DNA of 5,998 nt, taken from contig JANTGN010000161.1 of assembly GCA_024762895.1 (NCBI GenBank), forward strand, positions 1 through 5,998. The letters run 5' to 3'. A model generated the notes under the pieces. It saw only the letters and a list, made by a program, of their open reading frames with translations, was not told where the DNA came from and did no database searches. Every line of letters begins with the position of its first letter. Position 1 is the first letter of the stretch. The position numbers were made by a program, and so were the translations under genes. Origin of the DNA: Thiotrichales bacterium. GTDB lineage: Bacteria > Pseudomonadota > Gammaproteobacteria > J044. This document shows, in pieces, positions 1 to 5,757 of this stretch.

Positions 1-137
1 TTTTCGGAGACGCCTTCATAAATCGGTGCAAAGGACTTACAGGGGCCGCACCAGCTGGCCCAGAAATCGATAAAAACGATATCGTTATTAGTGATCGTGT
101 CTTCGAAACTCTCGGTTGTCATTTCAACGGTAGCCAC
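1..137 (-). CDS. Thioredoxin, N-terminal part (cut by left window edge)
   Basis: Only 45 complete codons are present; the C-terminal part lies beyond base 1. The peptide shows the thioredoxin beta strand FIDFWASWCGPCK, with the redox-active CGPC motif at residues 30-33 preceded by Trp29. This is the dithiol that reduces protein disulfides in the cytoplasm. No signal peptide or lipobox precedes it, so a cytoplasmic rather than periplasmic thioredoxin is favoured. The start is GTG at 137-135, chosen because AGGAGA lies 6 nt upstream (144-149); the ATG at codon 6 has no comparable site. It is separated from the preceding same-strand gene by 111 nt containing promoter-like sequence, so it may have its own transcript. 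Its neighbours do not reveal whether it is the main thioredoxin or a paralogue, so I give no gene symbol. Confidence 0.9.
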   Translation of the reverse strand, partial: MATVEMTTESFEDTITNNDIVFIDFWASWCGPCKSFAPIYEGVSE

Positions 138-143
138 AAACTG

Positions 144-149
144 TCTCCT
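144..149 (-). promoter_or_regulatory. Shine-Dalgarno site of the thioredoxin gene
   Basis: AGGAGA on the minus strand sits 6 nt before the GTG at 137. It is the strongest ribosome binding site in the window and it decides the GTG start over the later in-frame ATG. Confidence 0.75.
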
Positions 150-193
150 GTTCGCATTGGGGCATAGCAGATTAATCCGCCGGGAATCGGCAA

Positions 194-202
194 AGCATAA
201 CA
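194..202 (-). promoter_or_regulatory. Candidate extended -10 promoter for thioredoxin
   Basis: Minus-strand TGT-TATGCT matches an extended -10 element (TGn followed by a TATAAT-like hexamer) about 57 nt before the GTG start. A convincing -35 is missing; TTCTTA lies 18 nt upstream. A consensus TATAAT hexamer occurs further upstream at 219-214 and is an alternative -10. The leader would also contain a small GC stem (GCCG at 179-182 with CGGC at 188-191). Sequence match only. Confidence 0.35.
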
Positions 203-214
203 CAGGACCGGGGA

Positions 215-234
215 TTATAAGAATAACCTTATAA
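215..234. repeat. Perfect 7-bp AT-rich inverted repeat upstream of thioredoxin
   Basis: TTATAAG (215-221) and CTTATAA (228-234) are exact reverse complements separated by 6 nt. The left arm overlaps the minus-strand TATAAT at 214-219. It lies 15 nt beyond the stop of the LON-domain gene. The stem is all A/T except one G:C pair and no T-tract follows on the minus strand, so an intrinsic terminator is unlikely. A dyad operator over a promoter is possible but unproven. Confidence 0.4.
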
Positions 235-248
235 AGTACCGCACGTCC

Positions 249-836
249 TCAGGACGCCATCTTGATCTCGCGCATCGCATCCCTGAGCGCAAACAGGCGG
301 CTCAAAGGGTCATCCATCTCCAGTAATGACTGTTTCACACCGAGATCCAGGGGCAGGAGCTCGGTAATTCTCGCGCCTACCTCACCGGCCAGATCATAAT
401 GAATCGCCAGACGGTCATAGGGCGCCCCCAGTTCATCCATGATTCGTTTTAGCATGTCACTCATGGAGCGGAACTCTTCCGGAATCGCGGCCTCTTTTTC
501 TCGCTCCAGAAACTCGATTTCGGCAGTGACCAGGCCATTAGGTTCAACCTGACTATTCAATACGCGAAAGCGTCGATCTCCATGCACCAGTACACCCAGT
601 AATCCATCACGGCGCTGCTCCCAGTCAACGATGGAGACCGAGGTACCCACACCATGGACCTGTGCGGGTGCACCGACCTCCTGGCCATCCTTGATCAGGC
701 AGATGCCAAACACCCTGTTATTCTTCAGGCAATCACTGACCAGATCGAGGTAACGCGCCTCGAAGATCTTCATAGGCAGCAGGCCGCCGGGGAAGATTAC
801 CGAGTTGAGTGGAAATAAGGGTAAACGAGTCATCAC
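249..836 (-). CDS. LON substrate-binding-domain protein (Lon N-domain-like, stand-alone)
   Basis: The 195-residue product consists of the N-terminal substrate-binding domain of Lon proteases without the AAA+ or peptidase parts. The diagnostic start is at residues 5-29: LPLFPL, then FPG, LPMKIFEARY. The segment LLPLDLGVKQSLLEMDDP (160-177) is typical of these stand-alone proteins. They are small, cytoplasmic and widespread in proteobacteria. Their role is not settled; substrate or adaptor binding is assumed from the Lon homology, and no protease activity is expected. It is the last gene of the five-gene block, starting 14 nt after the ubiX stop. The start is ambiguous: GTG at 836-834 is followed at once by ATG at 833-831, and neither has a clear Shine-Dalgarno site, so translation may depend on coupling to ubiX. 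No terminator is visible after the stop. Confidence 0.88.
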   Translation of the reverse strand: MMTRLPLFPLNSVIFPGGLLPMKIFEARYLDLVSDCLKNNRVFGICLIKDGQEVGAPAQVHGVGTSVSIVDWEQRRDGLLGVLVHGDRRFRVLNSQVEPNGLVTAEIEFLEREKEAAIPEEFRSMSDMLKRIMDELGAPYDRLAIHYDLAGEVGARITELLPLDLGVKQSLLEMDDPLSRLFALRDAMREIKMAS

Positions 837-850
837 ACTAGCATAGACGA

Positions 851-1468
851 TCAGGAAGGTTTTGCCTCACCCCAGGTGGGAAGCAGTTGCTGTTCAATCT
901 GAAGATGATCCAGGACACGCGCCACCATAAAATCGACCAGCTCATCAATGGTTGTGGGACGATGATAAAAGCCCGGGTTAGCCGGCATAATGGTCACCCC
1001 GGCCTGGCTCAGTCGCAGCATATTTTCCAGATGAATACTGGAAAAAGGTGTCTCTCTGACCACGAGTATCAGGGGCCTTCTTTCCTTGATCGAGACATCG
1101 GCGGCACGTTCTATGAGGCTACGACTATTCCCGCAGGCAATAGCCGATAAGGTCCCCGTCGTACAGGGACAGACCACCATGGCATCCGAGACACCGGAGC
1201 CGCTGGCCACCGGGGCGGTCCATTGTTCACGTCCATAGACCCTGATCTGCCCGGGCTGGGCCTGAAACCGCTCGCTCAGCATACGCTCCTGATCAGCCGT
1301 CCGGCCGGGGAGTCCAAAATCCGTTTCCATACCGATGACGACCTGGGCAGGTTGAGAAATTAGCACCCTGCTTTGCACCCCTGCCTGAGTGAGCAGCTCA
1401 AGCAACCGGAGGCCATACTGGACCCCGGAGGCACCGGTCATGGCCAGGGTGACACTATGGGTCTTCAT
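851..1468 (-). CDS. ubiX: Flavin prenyltransferase UbiX
   Basis: UbiX attaches a dimethylallyl group to FMN, giving the prenylated-FMN cofactor that the UbiD decarboxylase needs in ubiquinone synthesis. The 205-residue length is normal. The FMN-binding motif TGASG is at residues 11-15. The active-site residues I recall from Pseudomonas UbiX all appear one position earlier here: Ser14, Glu48, Lys128, Glu139, Tyr168 (in PGFYHRP) and Trp199. The segment VCPCTTGTLSAIACG (99-113) and the PFSSIHLENM stretch (141-150) are also family hallmarks. The protein should be cytosolic and dodecameric by homology. The ATG at 1468 lies inside the 3' end of the kinase gene (14-nt overlap), with GGAG about 4 nt upstream, so it is probably translated in step with the kinase. 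No ubiD is visible in the window. Confidence 0.96.
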   Translation of the reverse strand: MKTHSVTLAMTGASGVQYGLRLLELLTQAGVQSRVLISQPAQVVIGMETDFGLPGRTADQERMLSERFQAQPGQIRVYGREQWTAPVASGSGVSDAMVVCPCTTGTLSAIACGNSRSLIERAADVSIKERRPLILVVRETPFSSIHLENMLRLSQAGVTIMPANPGFYHRPTTIDELVDFMVARVLDHLQIEQQLLPTWGEAKPS

Positions 1469-2780
1469 CCGTCTCCGGATCAGAGCCCGTCAATTGCTGA
1501 TTGGTAAAGGAGAGGCGCTTGATCAGCGACTCGGTAAAGGATTTATAAAAATGCAACTGGCCAGACTCAGAGACCTGGTCCATGACCGTGGCATTCAGTT
1601 TCATCAGGGTCAGGGTACTCTGGGCCGTGATGGTGGCGGTTCGCTTTTGCTGGGTCAGAAACCCGATCTCACCGAAACAGTCACCCTTGTAGAGCCAGCC
1701 AATGGATTTATGCCGCTTGGTCACCTCGGCAGTCCCGGTAACGATGATGTAGAAGGTGTCGTCGATATCCCCTTCATTGATGATGGTATCGCCCACCTCA
1801 AAATGCAGCCAGGTGGCCGCCTGCATGATGGCCATCATGGTCCTGCGTTCAAAATTCTTGAAAAAGGCCAGGCTAGAGAGCATCTCCAGCTTTTCTACGT
1901 CTTCAATCTGCTTACCGGCATAACGCAGTTCGTCAAACAGACTACTCAGGGCGTTGGCCATTTCCTGCCCTGTCTTGAAACGCTGATCCAGATCCTTGCT
2001 CATGGTCCGCTGGATGATCAGTGCCAGGGACTCCGGCAGGTCAGACCTGAATTTACGCACATCCGGCGGATCGACATGCAGGATCTGATAAATGAGGGAG
2101 TGATAGTTCTCTGCGGTAAAGGGCGGCCTGCCCGTTAACAGCTGAAACAGCACCACACCCAGCGCATACAGGTCACTTTGGGACCCCACCTGCTCCCCGG
2201 TAATCTGCTCCGGAGACATATAATAGGGTGAACCCACCATGCTCACCTGCTGGGTATTCTGAGTCTGCTCAAAGGCCTCCAGCTGGGCGATACCGAAATC
2301 CATGATCTTTACGACGCCATCGTCGCCCAGCATGATATTGGCGGGTTTGATGTCTCTGTGTACGACCCCTTTGCGGTGGGCGTAATCCAGTGCCTTACAG
2401 CACTTAAAGATAATATCGATGACCTCTTCCACCGGGAGCCGTTTCTTCTCCGGCAGAAAATCCTGCAGCGTATGGCCATGGACATATTCCATGACGATGT
2501 AGTTGCGATAGGCCTCAACACCGGCATCATAGACCGATACGATATGCGGATGCTGCAGCTTGCCAGCGGCATGGGCCTCGACAAAAAATGAACGTTGAAA
2601 TTTTGAGTTTCCGGAACCGGGTGCCGGTTCGTTAGAGGCCACCTTGATGGCGACGGGACGCTGAACAAACGGATCAAAACCCTCATAGACAACGCCCATA
2701 GAGCCGCGGCCAAGCACACCCTTAATGGTGTACTTACCGATGTGCTCCGGCGTTATGTCATGATTATGGGTCTTCAACAT
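1455..2780 (-). CDS. Ser/Thr protein kinase fused to a C-terminal cyclic-nucleotide-binding domain
   Basis: This 441-residue protein has a Hanks-type kinase at about 17-282 and a cNMP-binding (CAP_ED-type) domain at about 300-425. All catalytic elements are present: glycine loop LGRGSMGVVY (23-32), VAIK with ATP lysine 46, helix-C Glu68, HRDIKPAN (141-148, catalytic Asp143), DFG (161-163) and SPE (189-191). Thr and Ser residues in 173-184 are candidate activation-loop phosphosites. In the C-terminal domain, the phosphate-binding cassette FGEIGFLTQQKRTAT (369-383) keeps Glu371 and Arg380. There is no transmembrane or PASTA segment, so it should be cytosolic, unlike PknB-type kinases. The natural reading is a kinase controlled by cAMP or cGMP, but ligand and substrates are unknown. 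It starts 13 nt after mpl with only a weak ribosome site and overlaps ubiX by 14 nt. A degenerate cNMP domain serving only as a protein-interaction module is the main alternative. Confidence 0.93.
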   Translation of the reverse strand: MLKTHNHDITPEHIGKYTIKGVLGRGSMGVVYEGFDPFVQRPVAIKVASNEPAPGSGNSKFQRSFFVEAHAAGKLQHPHIVSVYDAGVEAYRNYIVMEYVHGHTLQDFLPEKKRLPVEEVIDIIFKCCKALDYAHRKGVVHRDIKPANIMLGDDGVVKIMDFGIAQLEAFEQTQNTQQVSMVGSPYYMSPEQITGEQVGSQSDLYALGVVLFQLLTGRPPFTAENYHSLIYQILHVDPPDVRKFRSDLPESLALIIQRTMSKDLDQRFKTGQEMANALSSLFDELRYAGKQIEDVEKLEMLSSLAFFKNFERRTMMAIMQAATWLHFEVGDTIINEGDIDDTFYIIVTGTAEVTKRHKSIGWLYKGDCFGEIGFLTQQKRTATITAQSTLTLMKLNATVMDQVSESGQLHFYKSFTESLIKRLSFTNQQLTGSDPETDEDP

Positions 2781-2793
2781 TCACTACACTCTG

Positions 2794-4161
2794 TCATTCA
2801 TTGTTGGTTCTGGCCTCGAGCCCGTCCATCATCTTATCGTGCAACCCGCCAAATCCACCGTTGCTCATGATCAGCAACTGATCACCGGGCCTAGCTTCCC
2901 TGATCAGGGAAGATAACAGTTTCTCCATATCCCTGTACACAGCCACTCTAGAACCCAGGGACTGCAGTTCATGCTCCAGATCCCAGTCAAGATCACCCGC
3001 ATCAAAGACCCTGACCAGATCAGCCTGTTGTAAGGACCGGGCCAGGGCATCGCGATGCACGCCCATGCGCATGGTATTAGACCGTGGTTCAAGTACGGCA
3101 ATGATGCGCTGCTCACCCACTCGATTGCGCAGCCCGGCCAGGGTCGTCGTGATTGCCGTCGGATGATGGGCAAAATCATCGTAGACGGATACCCCGGCAA
3201 CCTTGCCACGCAACTGCATACGGCGTTTAACGCCCTTAAACTCGGACAGGGCGGCGGTACTCGTCGTTACCGGCACCCCTGCATGACGGGCAGCGGCGAT
3301 GGCGGCCACTCCATTGTGCACATTATGTGTACCGATCATGTCCCAGGACACCTCACCCAGAGACTCGCCCGAAAGCAGGACCTCATAGTGGCTACCATCG
3401 GCCCTGATAAGACGCGCCTGCCAGTCACCGCCAGTACCCAGGCTCTCTGTTGGCGTCCAGCAGCCCTGCTCCAGCACATCTGTAATATTCGTATCATGCT
3501 GCGGATGGATCACCAGGCCTGATCCGGGCACGATCCTCAGCAGCTGGTGGAACTGTGTCTGGATTGCGGCCAGGTCTTCGAAGATATCGGCATGATCGAA
3601 TTCCAGGTTGTTCAGGATCAGGGTTCGTGGATGGTAATGGACAAACTTGGACCGCTTATCAAAAAAAGCGGTGTCGTATTCATCCGCCTCGACGACAAAA
3701 AAAGGCCCTGATCCCAGGCGGGCGGAACAACCAAAGTTCTCGGGTACGCCACCGACCAGGAACCCCGGATTCAGGCCGGCATATTCCAGGATCCAGGCCA
3801 GCATACTGGTCGTCGTCGTCTTACCATGGGTCCCTGCGACCGCCAGCACCCAGCGATCCTGCAGAATGTTCTCATACAACCACTGTGGCCCCGAGGTATA
3901 TCGCAGGCCTTTATCCAGCATAGCCTCTACCGCTGCATTACCTCGACTCATGACGTTACCCACCACCACGCAATCAGGCTCGGGCTCCAGGTGCTCCGGC
4001 AGGTAGCCCTCACTCAATTCGATATCCTGTTCGCGCAACTGGTCGCTCATGGGAGGATAGACGTGGGCATCCGATCCCGATACCTCGTGACCTGCGGCCT
4101 TTGCGAGGCTTGCAATACCACCCATAAAGGTGCCGCAGATGCCCAGGATATGCAGTCTCAT
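2794..4161 (-). CDS. mpl: UDP-N-acetylmuramate:L-alanyl-gamma-D-glutamyl-meso-diaminopimelate ligase (Mpl)
   Basis: Mpl is an ATP-dependent cytoplasmic ligase that joins the recycled wall tripeptide to UDP-MurNAc, bypassing MurC, MurD and MurE. The 455-residue product has the three Mur-ligase domains: an N-terminal Rossmann segment with GICGTFMGG (7-15); the ATP-binding centre with P-loop GTHGKTT (110-116), EADEYDTAFFDKRSKF (158-173) and NNLEFDHADIF (184-194); and a C-terminal domain with DDFAHHPTA (328-336), EPRSNTMR (358-365) and SNGGFGGLHDKM (433-444). The EADEYDTAFFDKRSKF and EPRSNTMR signatures separate Mpl from MurC. The length is normal and all motifs are intact. The ATG overlaps the stop of the upstream membrane-protein gene as ATGA, with a G-rich stretch 4 nt before the start, indicating coupled translation. 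Confidence 0.96.
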   Translation of the reverse strand: MRLHILGICGTFMGGIASLAKAAGHEVSGSDAHVYPPMSDQLREQDIELSEGYLPEHLEPEPDCVVVGNVMSRGNAAVEAMLDKGLRYTSGPQWLYENILQDRWVLAVAGTHGKTTTTSMLAWILEYAGLNPGFLVGGVPENFGCSARLGSGPFFVVEADEYDTAFFDKRSKFVHYHPRTLILNNLEFDHADIFEDLAAIQTQFHQLLRIVPGSGLVIHPQHDTNITDVLEQGCWTPTESLGTGGDWQARLIRADGSHYEVLLSGESLGEVSWDMIGTHNVHNGVAAIAAARHAGVPVTTSTAALSEFKGVKRRMQLRGKVAGVSVYDDFAHHPTAITTTLAGLRNRVGEQRIIAVLEPRSNTMRMGVHRDALARSLQQADLVRVFDAGDLDWDLEHELQSLGSRVAVYRDMEKLLSSLIREARPGDQLLIMSNGGFGGLHDKMMDGLEARTNNE

Positions 4162-4691
4162 GAGGCCCCCAGTTGTGCACCAAATAACATGGCCATCACA
4201 ATCTCCGTTAACAGATAAAGTCCCAGGGCAAAGAAAATACCGATAAATAGATTGGGTAGATTGAAGGCATTGCGAAAGATATGCGCATTGACCGCAACCG
4301 ACCAGGCGAACAGCAGATAAATCCCGGCGGCCACCAGGGAAGACACCTGCGCCGCGTCATCAGCGGTATAGATGCTATAGACCAGGGGCAACATCATGAT
4401 ACTGATAATGGTGCCTGCACCAAACATCGCCGTGAGGGTCTGCGTCAGTCGCTGTGGGTGCTTTTTCATCATCAACAGAACCTGAACAAAGGCCACGCTC
4501 ACCATGATATCGGTCAACACCACCTTCAGCGTTAACAGACCACCCAGTTCTGGCCACAGCAATAAATGGCCTATCAGAAAATAGGCCAGGCCTACCACAT
4601 ACAGTAGCCTTCGATCACCCGGCAGGTCCTGGGGTGGCCGAATAAACAGAACAATTTCTAGAAACGATCTGAATATCAGTGACATGTACAA
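4158..4691 (-). CDS. Unrecognised multi-pass inner-membrane protein, first gene of the mpl block
   Basis: I do not recognise this family with confidence. The product is about 175-177 residues. Likely membrane segments lie near residues 29-46, 52-75, 86-108, 117-138 and 147-171, so it is an integral membrane protein with about five helices and short loops. The N-terminal FRSFLEIVLFIRPPQDLP segment (7-24) looks like an amphipathic or interfacial stretch before the first helix; a Yip1-like fold is one possibility I cannot confirm. The start is uncertain: TTG at 4691-4689 gives 177 residues and ATG at 4685-4683 gives 175. Neither has a good Shine-Dalgarno site, and I prefer the ATG. It leads the five-gene block and overlaps mpl by 4 nt, so it is probably co-expressed with wall recycling; a functional link is only inferred. 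Confidence 0.8.
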   Translation of the reverse strand: MYMSLIFRSFLEIVLFIRPPQDLPGDRRLLYVVGLAYFLIGHLLLWPELGGLLTLKVVLTDIMVSVAFVQVLLMMKKHPQRLTQTLTAMFGAGTIISIMMLPLVYSIYTADDAAQVSSLVAAGIYLLFAWSVAVNAHIFRNAFNLPNLFIGIFFALGLYLLTEIVMAMLFGAQLGAS

Positions 4692-4711
4692 TAGAAAGTT
4701 TAAGGATTTCG

Positions 4712-4739
4712 GAATCTTAGCATGATTCTGTCATGAATC
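4712..4739. repeat. Three alternating GAATC/GATTC pentamers in the divergent intergenic region
   Basis: GAATC (4712-4716), GATTC (4724-4728) and GAATC (4735-4739) start 12 and 11 nt apart, about one helical turn each. The last two lie around a second dyad, CATGA (4721-4725) and TCATG (4731-4735). The cluster sits in the 145-nt space between the oppositely oriented units, just upstream of a plus-strand TATAAT, which is where an activator or repressor could bind. No known operator was recognised. Confidence 0.4.
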
Positions 4740-4743
4740 CGGT

Positions 4744-4749
4744 TATAAT
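4744..4749 (+). promoter_or_regulatory. Candidate -10 element for the flippase-like gene
   Basis: Plus-strand TATAAT is a perfect -10 consensus and would give a leader of roughly 80 nt before the ATG at 4837. No good -35 is seen at 16-18 nt upstream (for example CATGAT at 4721-4726), so an activator would probably be needed if the site is real. The hexamer lies in a TTATAA palindrome, so the minus strand also reads TATAAC at 4747-4742 and could serve the mpl block. Confidence 0.35.
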
Positions 4750-4806
4750 GGGCAGCCCTAGACCAAGGATATCACCCAAGGCAGTTGAGGCCCCTGCAGG
4801 ACCCGT

Positions 4807-4830
4807 GTTCTGCTATGGCTATCACAGAAC
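4807..4830 (+). promoter_or_regulatory. Short hairpin just before the start codon of the flippase-like gene
   Basis: GTTCTG (4807-4812) pairs exactly with CAGAAC (4825-4830) around a 12-nt loop. The stem ends 6 nt before the ATG at 4837, inside the region a ribosome must occupy, and no Shine-Dalgarno sequence is visible there. It could restrain translation, but a 6-bp stem with a 12-nt loop is weak. Confidence 0.3.
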
Positions 4831-4836
4831 CCTGCA

Positions 4837-5757
4837 ATGATCTATAAACTCATCATCACCGCCGGGCTCTTTGCGCTCATTGCCTATTACATCGACCTGA
4901 AAGACACCTGGCAGGTCATGGTCGAGGCCAGTCTACCCCTGCTTGGACTGGCCCTGATCGCCCAGATCATCAGCACCCTGTTTGCAGGTTGCCGCTGGGG
5001 TCTGATCATGCGCGACCTGGGTTTTGACCGGTCCATCAATTTTTATCTACGCGTCTATTTTATCGGTAGCTATTTCAACCAGGCCCTGCCGAGCAGTATT
5101 GGTGGCGACGCCGTCCGTATCCTGGAAGTTGGCAAGAGCGGCTACAAGAAGCGCCATGCCTTTGCGGGTGTTTTTATCGATCGTGCCGTAGGCGTACTGG
5201 GCCTGTTGGTCCTTAATCTGGCAGCCAATCTGCTGTTTAAGGGCTATTTACCGGACTGGTTGACCCAGCTGATCAATATCATCACCCTGGCAGGCATACT
5301 GGGTTTCCTGGCCCTGATCTTTCTCCGGTATCTGGACTTTATCGAAGACCTTTTTCTCGTCAAGCACCTGCATGCCCTTTCCAGTCAGGCGCACCGTCTT
5401 TATAGCAACCCCCTGACCCTGGGTGGGCATACCCTGCTGAGTCTGGGATCCCATATCTTTTCCATACTCTCGGTATTTATCATCGCTCGTTCATTGAATA
5501 TGGATCTGGATTTCCAGCTTTTTCTGGTCGCCATGCCACCCGTATTCCTGCTCACATTCATACCCATCTCCCTGGCCGGCTGGGGTATACGAGAGGGTGC
5601 CATGGTTGGTATCTTTTTGCTGGTAGGGGCCGACAAGGATCATATCCTGGCCGTCTCCATACTTTATGGCCTCATATTAATCATTTCCAGCCTGCCGGGC
5701 GGACTGTTCTGGCTTAACAGTAAACACCATCGAGAGATCAAGGCAGAAAATCCATGA
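4837..5757 (+). CDS. Flippase-like membrane protein, lysylphosphatidylglycerol synthase TM family (UPF0104/AglD-like)
   Basis: The 306-residue protein is almost entirely membrane-embedded, with about seven or eight hydrophobic helices and a short charged C-terminal tail. Family signatures are NQALPSSIGGDAVR (81-94), IDRAVGVLGL (114-123) and IPISLAGWGIREGA (242-255), in the order seen in the TM part of MprF-type proteins and in AglD-like proteins. The soluble aminoacyl-transferase domain of MprF is absent, so it should not itself make lysyl-phosphatidylglycerol. Transport or flipping of a lipid or lipid-linked glycan is the usual inference for stand-alone members. It overlaps the glycosyltransferase gene by 4 nt (ATGA), supporting a joint role in lipid or surface-glycan assembly. 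The ATG is the first plausible start; no Shine-Dalgarno site precedes it, and a 10-codon upstream reading frame overlaps it. Confidence 0.88.
   Translation: MIYKLIITAGLFALIAYYIDLKDTWQVMVEASLPLLGLALIAQIISTLFAGCRWGLIMRDLGFDRSINFYLRVYFIGSYFNQALPSSIGGDAVRILEVGKSGYKKRHAFAGVFIDRAVGVLGLLVLNLAANLLFKGYLPDWLTQLINIITLAGILGFLALIFLRYLDFIEDLFLVKHLHALSSQAHRLYSNPLTLGGHTLLSLGSHIFSILSVFIIARSLNMDLDFQLFLVAMPPVFLLTFIPISLAGWGIREGAMVGIFLLVGADKDHILAVSILYGLILIISSLPGGLFWLNSKHHREIKAENP

Noticed and set aside
215..234. Inverted repeat considered as a rho-independent terminator for the five-gene block
   Set aside because: The stem is almost all A/T and no run of T follows on the minus strand. It fits an operator or chance better than a terminator.
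1389..2138. A 249-codon open frame on the plus strand, antisense to the kinase and the ubiX start
   Set aside because: It runs opposite a gene with every kinase and cNMP motif intact. Its translation shows no recognisable domain and it has no convincing ribosome site. It is an antisense shadow.
2309..2719. A minus-strand 136-codon frame inside the kinase gene
   Set aside because: It is an alternative frame of the kinase N-lobe and core. The translation is rich in Arg, Ser and Trp with no domain, as expected for a shifted frame.
3809..3820. Short GTC/CGT trinucleotide run
   Set aside because: It encodes the run of threonines after the Mpl P-loop lysine, which belongs to the conserved nucleotide-binding motif, and is not a functional repeat.
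3055..4218. Several plus-strand open frames of about 119-155 codons opposite mpl
   Set aside because: They overlap one another in different frames, are low in recognisable structure, and lie opposite a fully motif-complete Mpl.
4793..4800. CCTGCAGG palindrome in the divergent intergenic region
   Set aside because: An isolated 8-bp palindrome with no partner copy or flanking structure; chance is enough to explain it.
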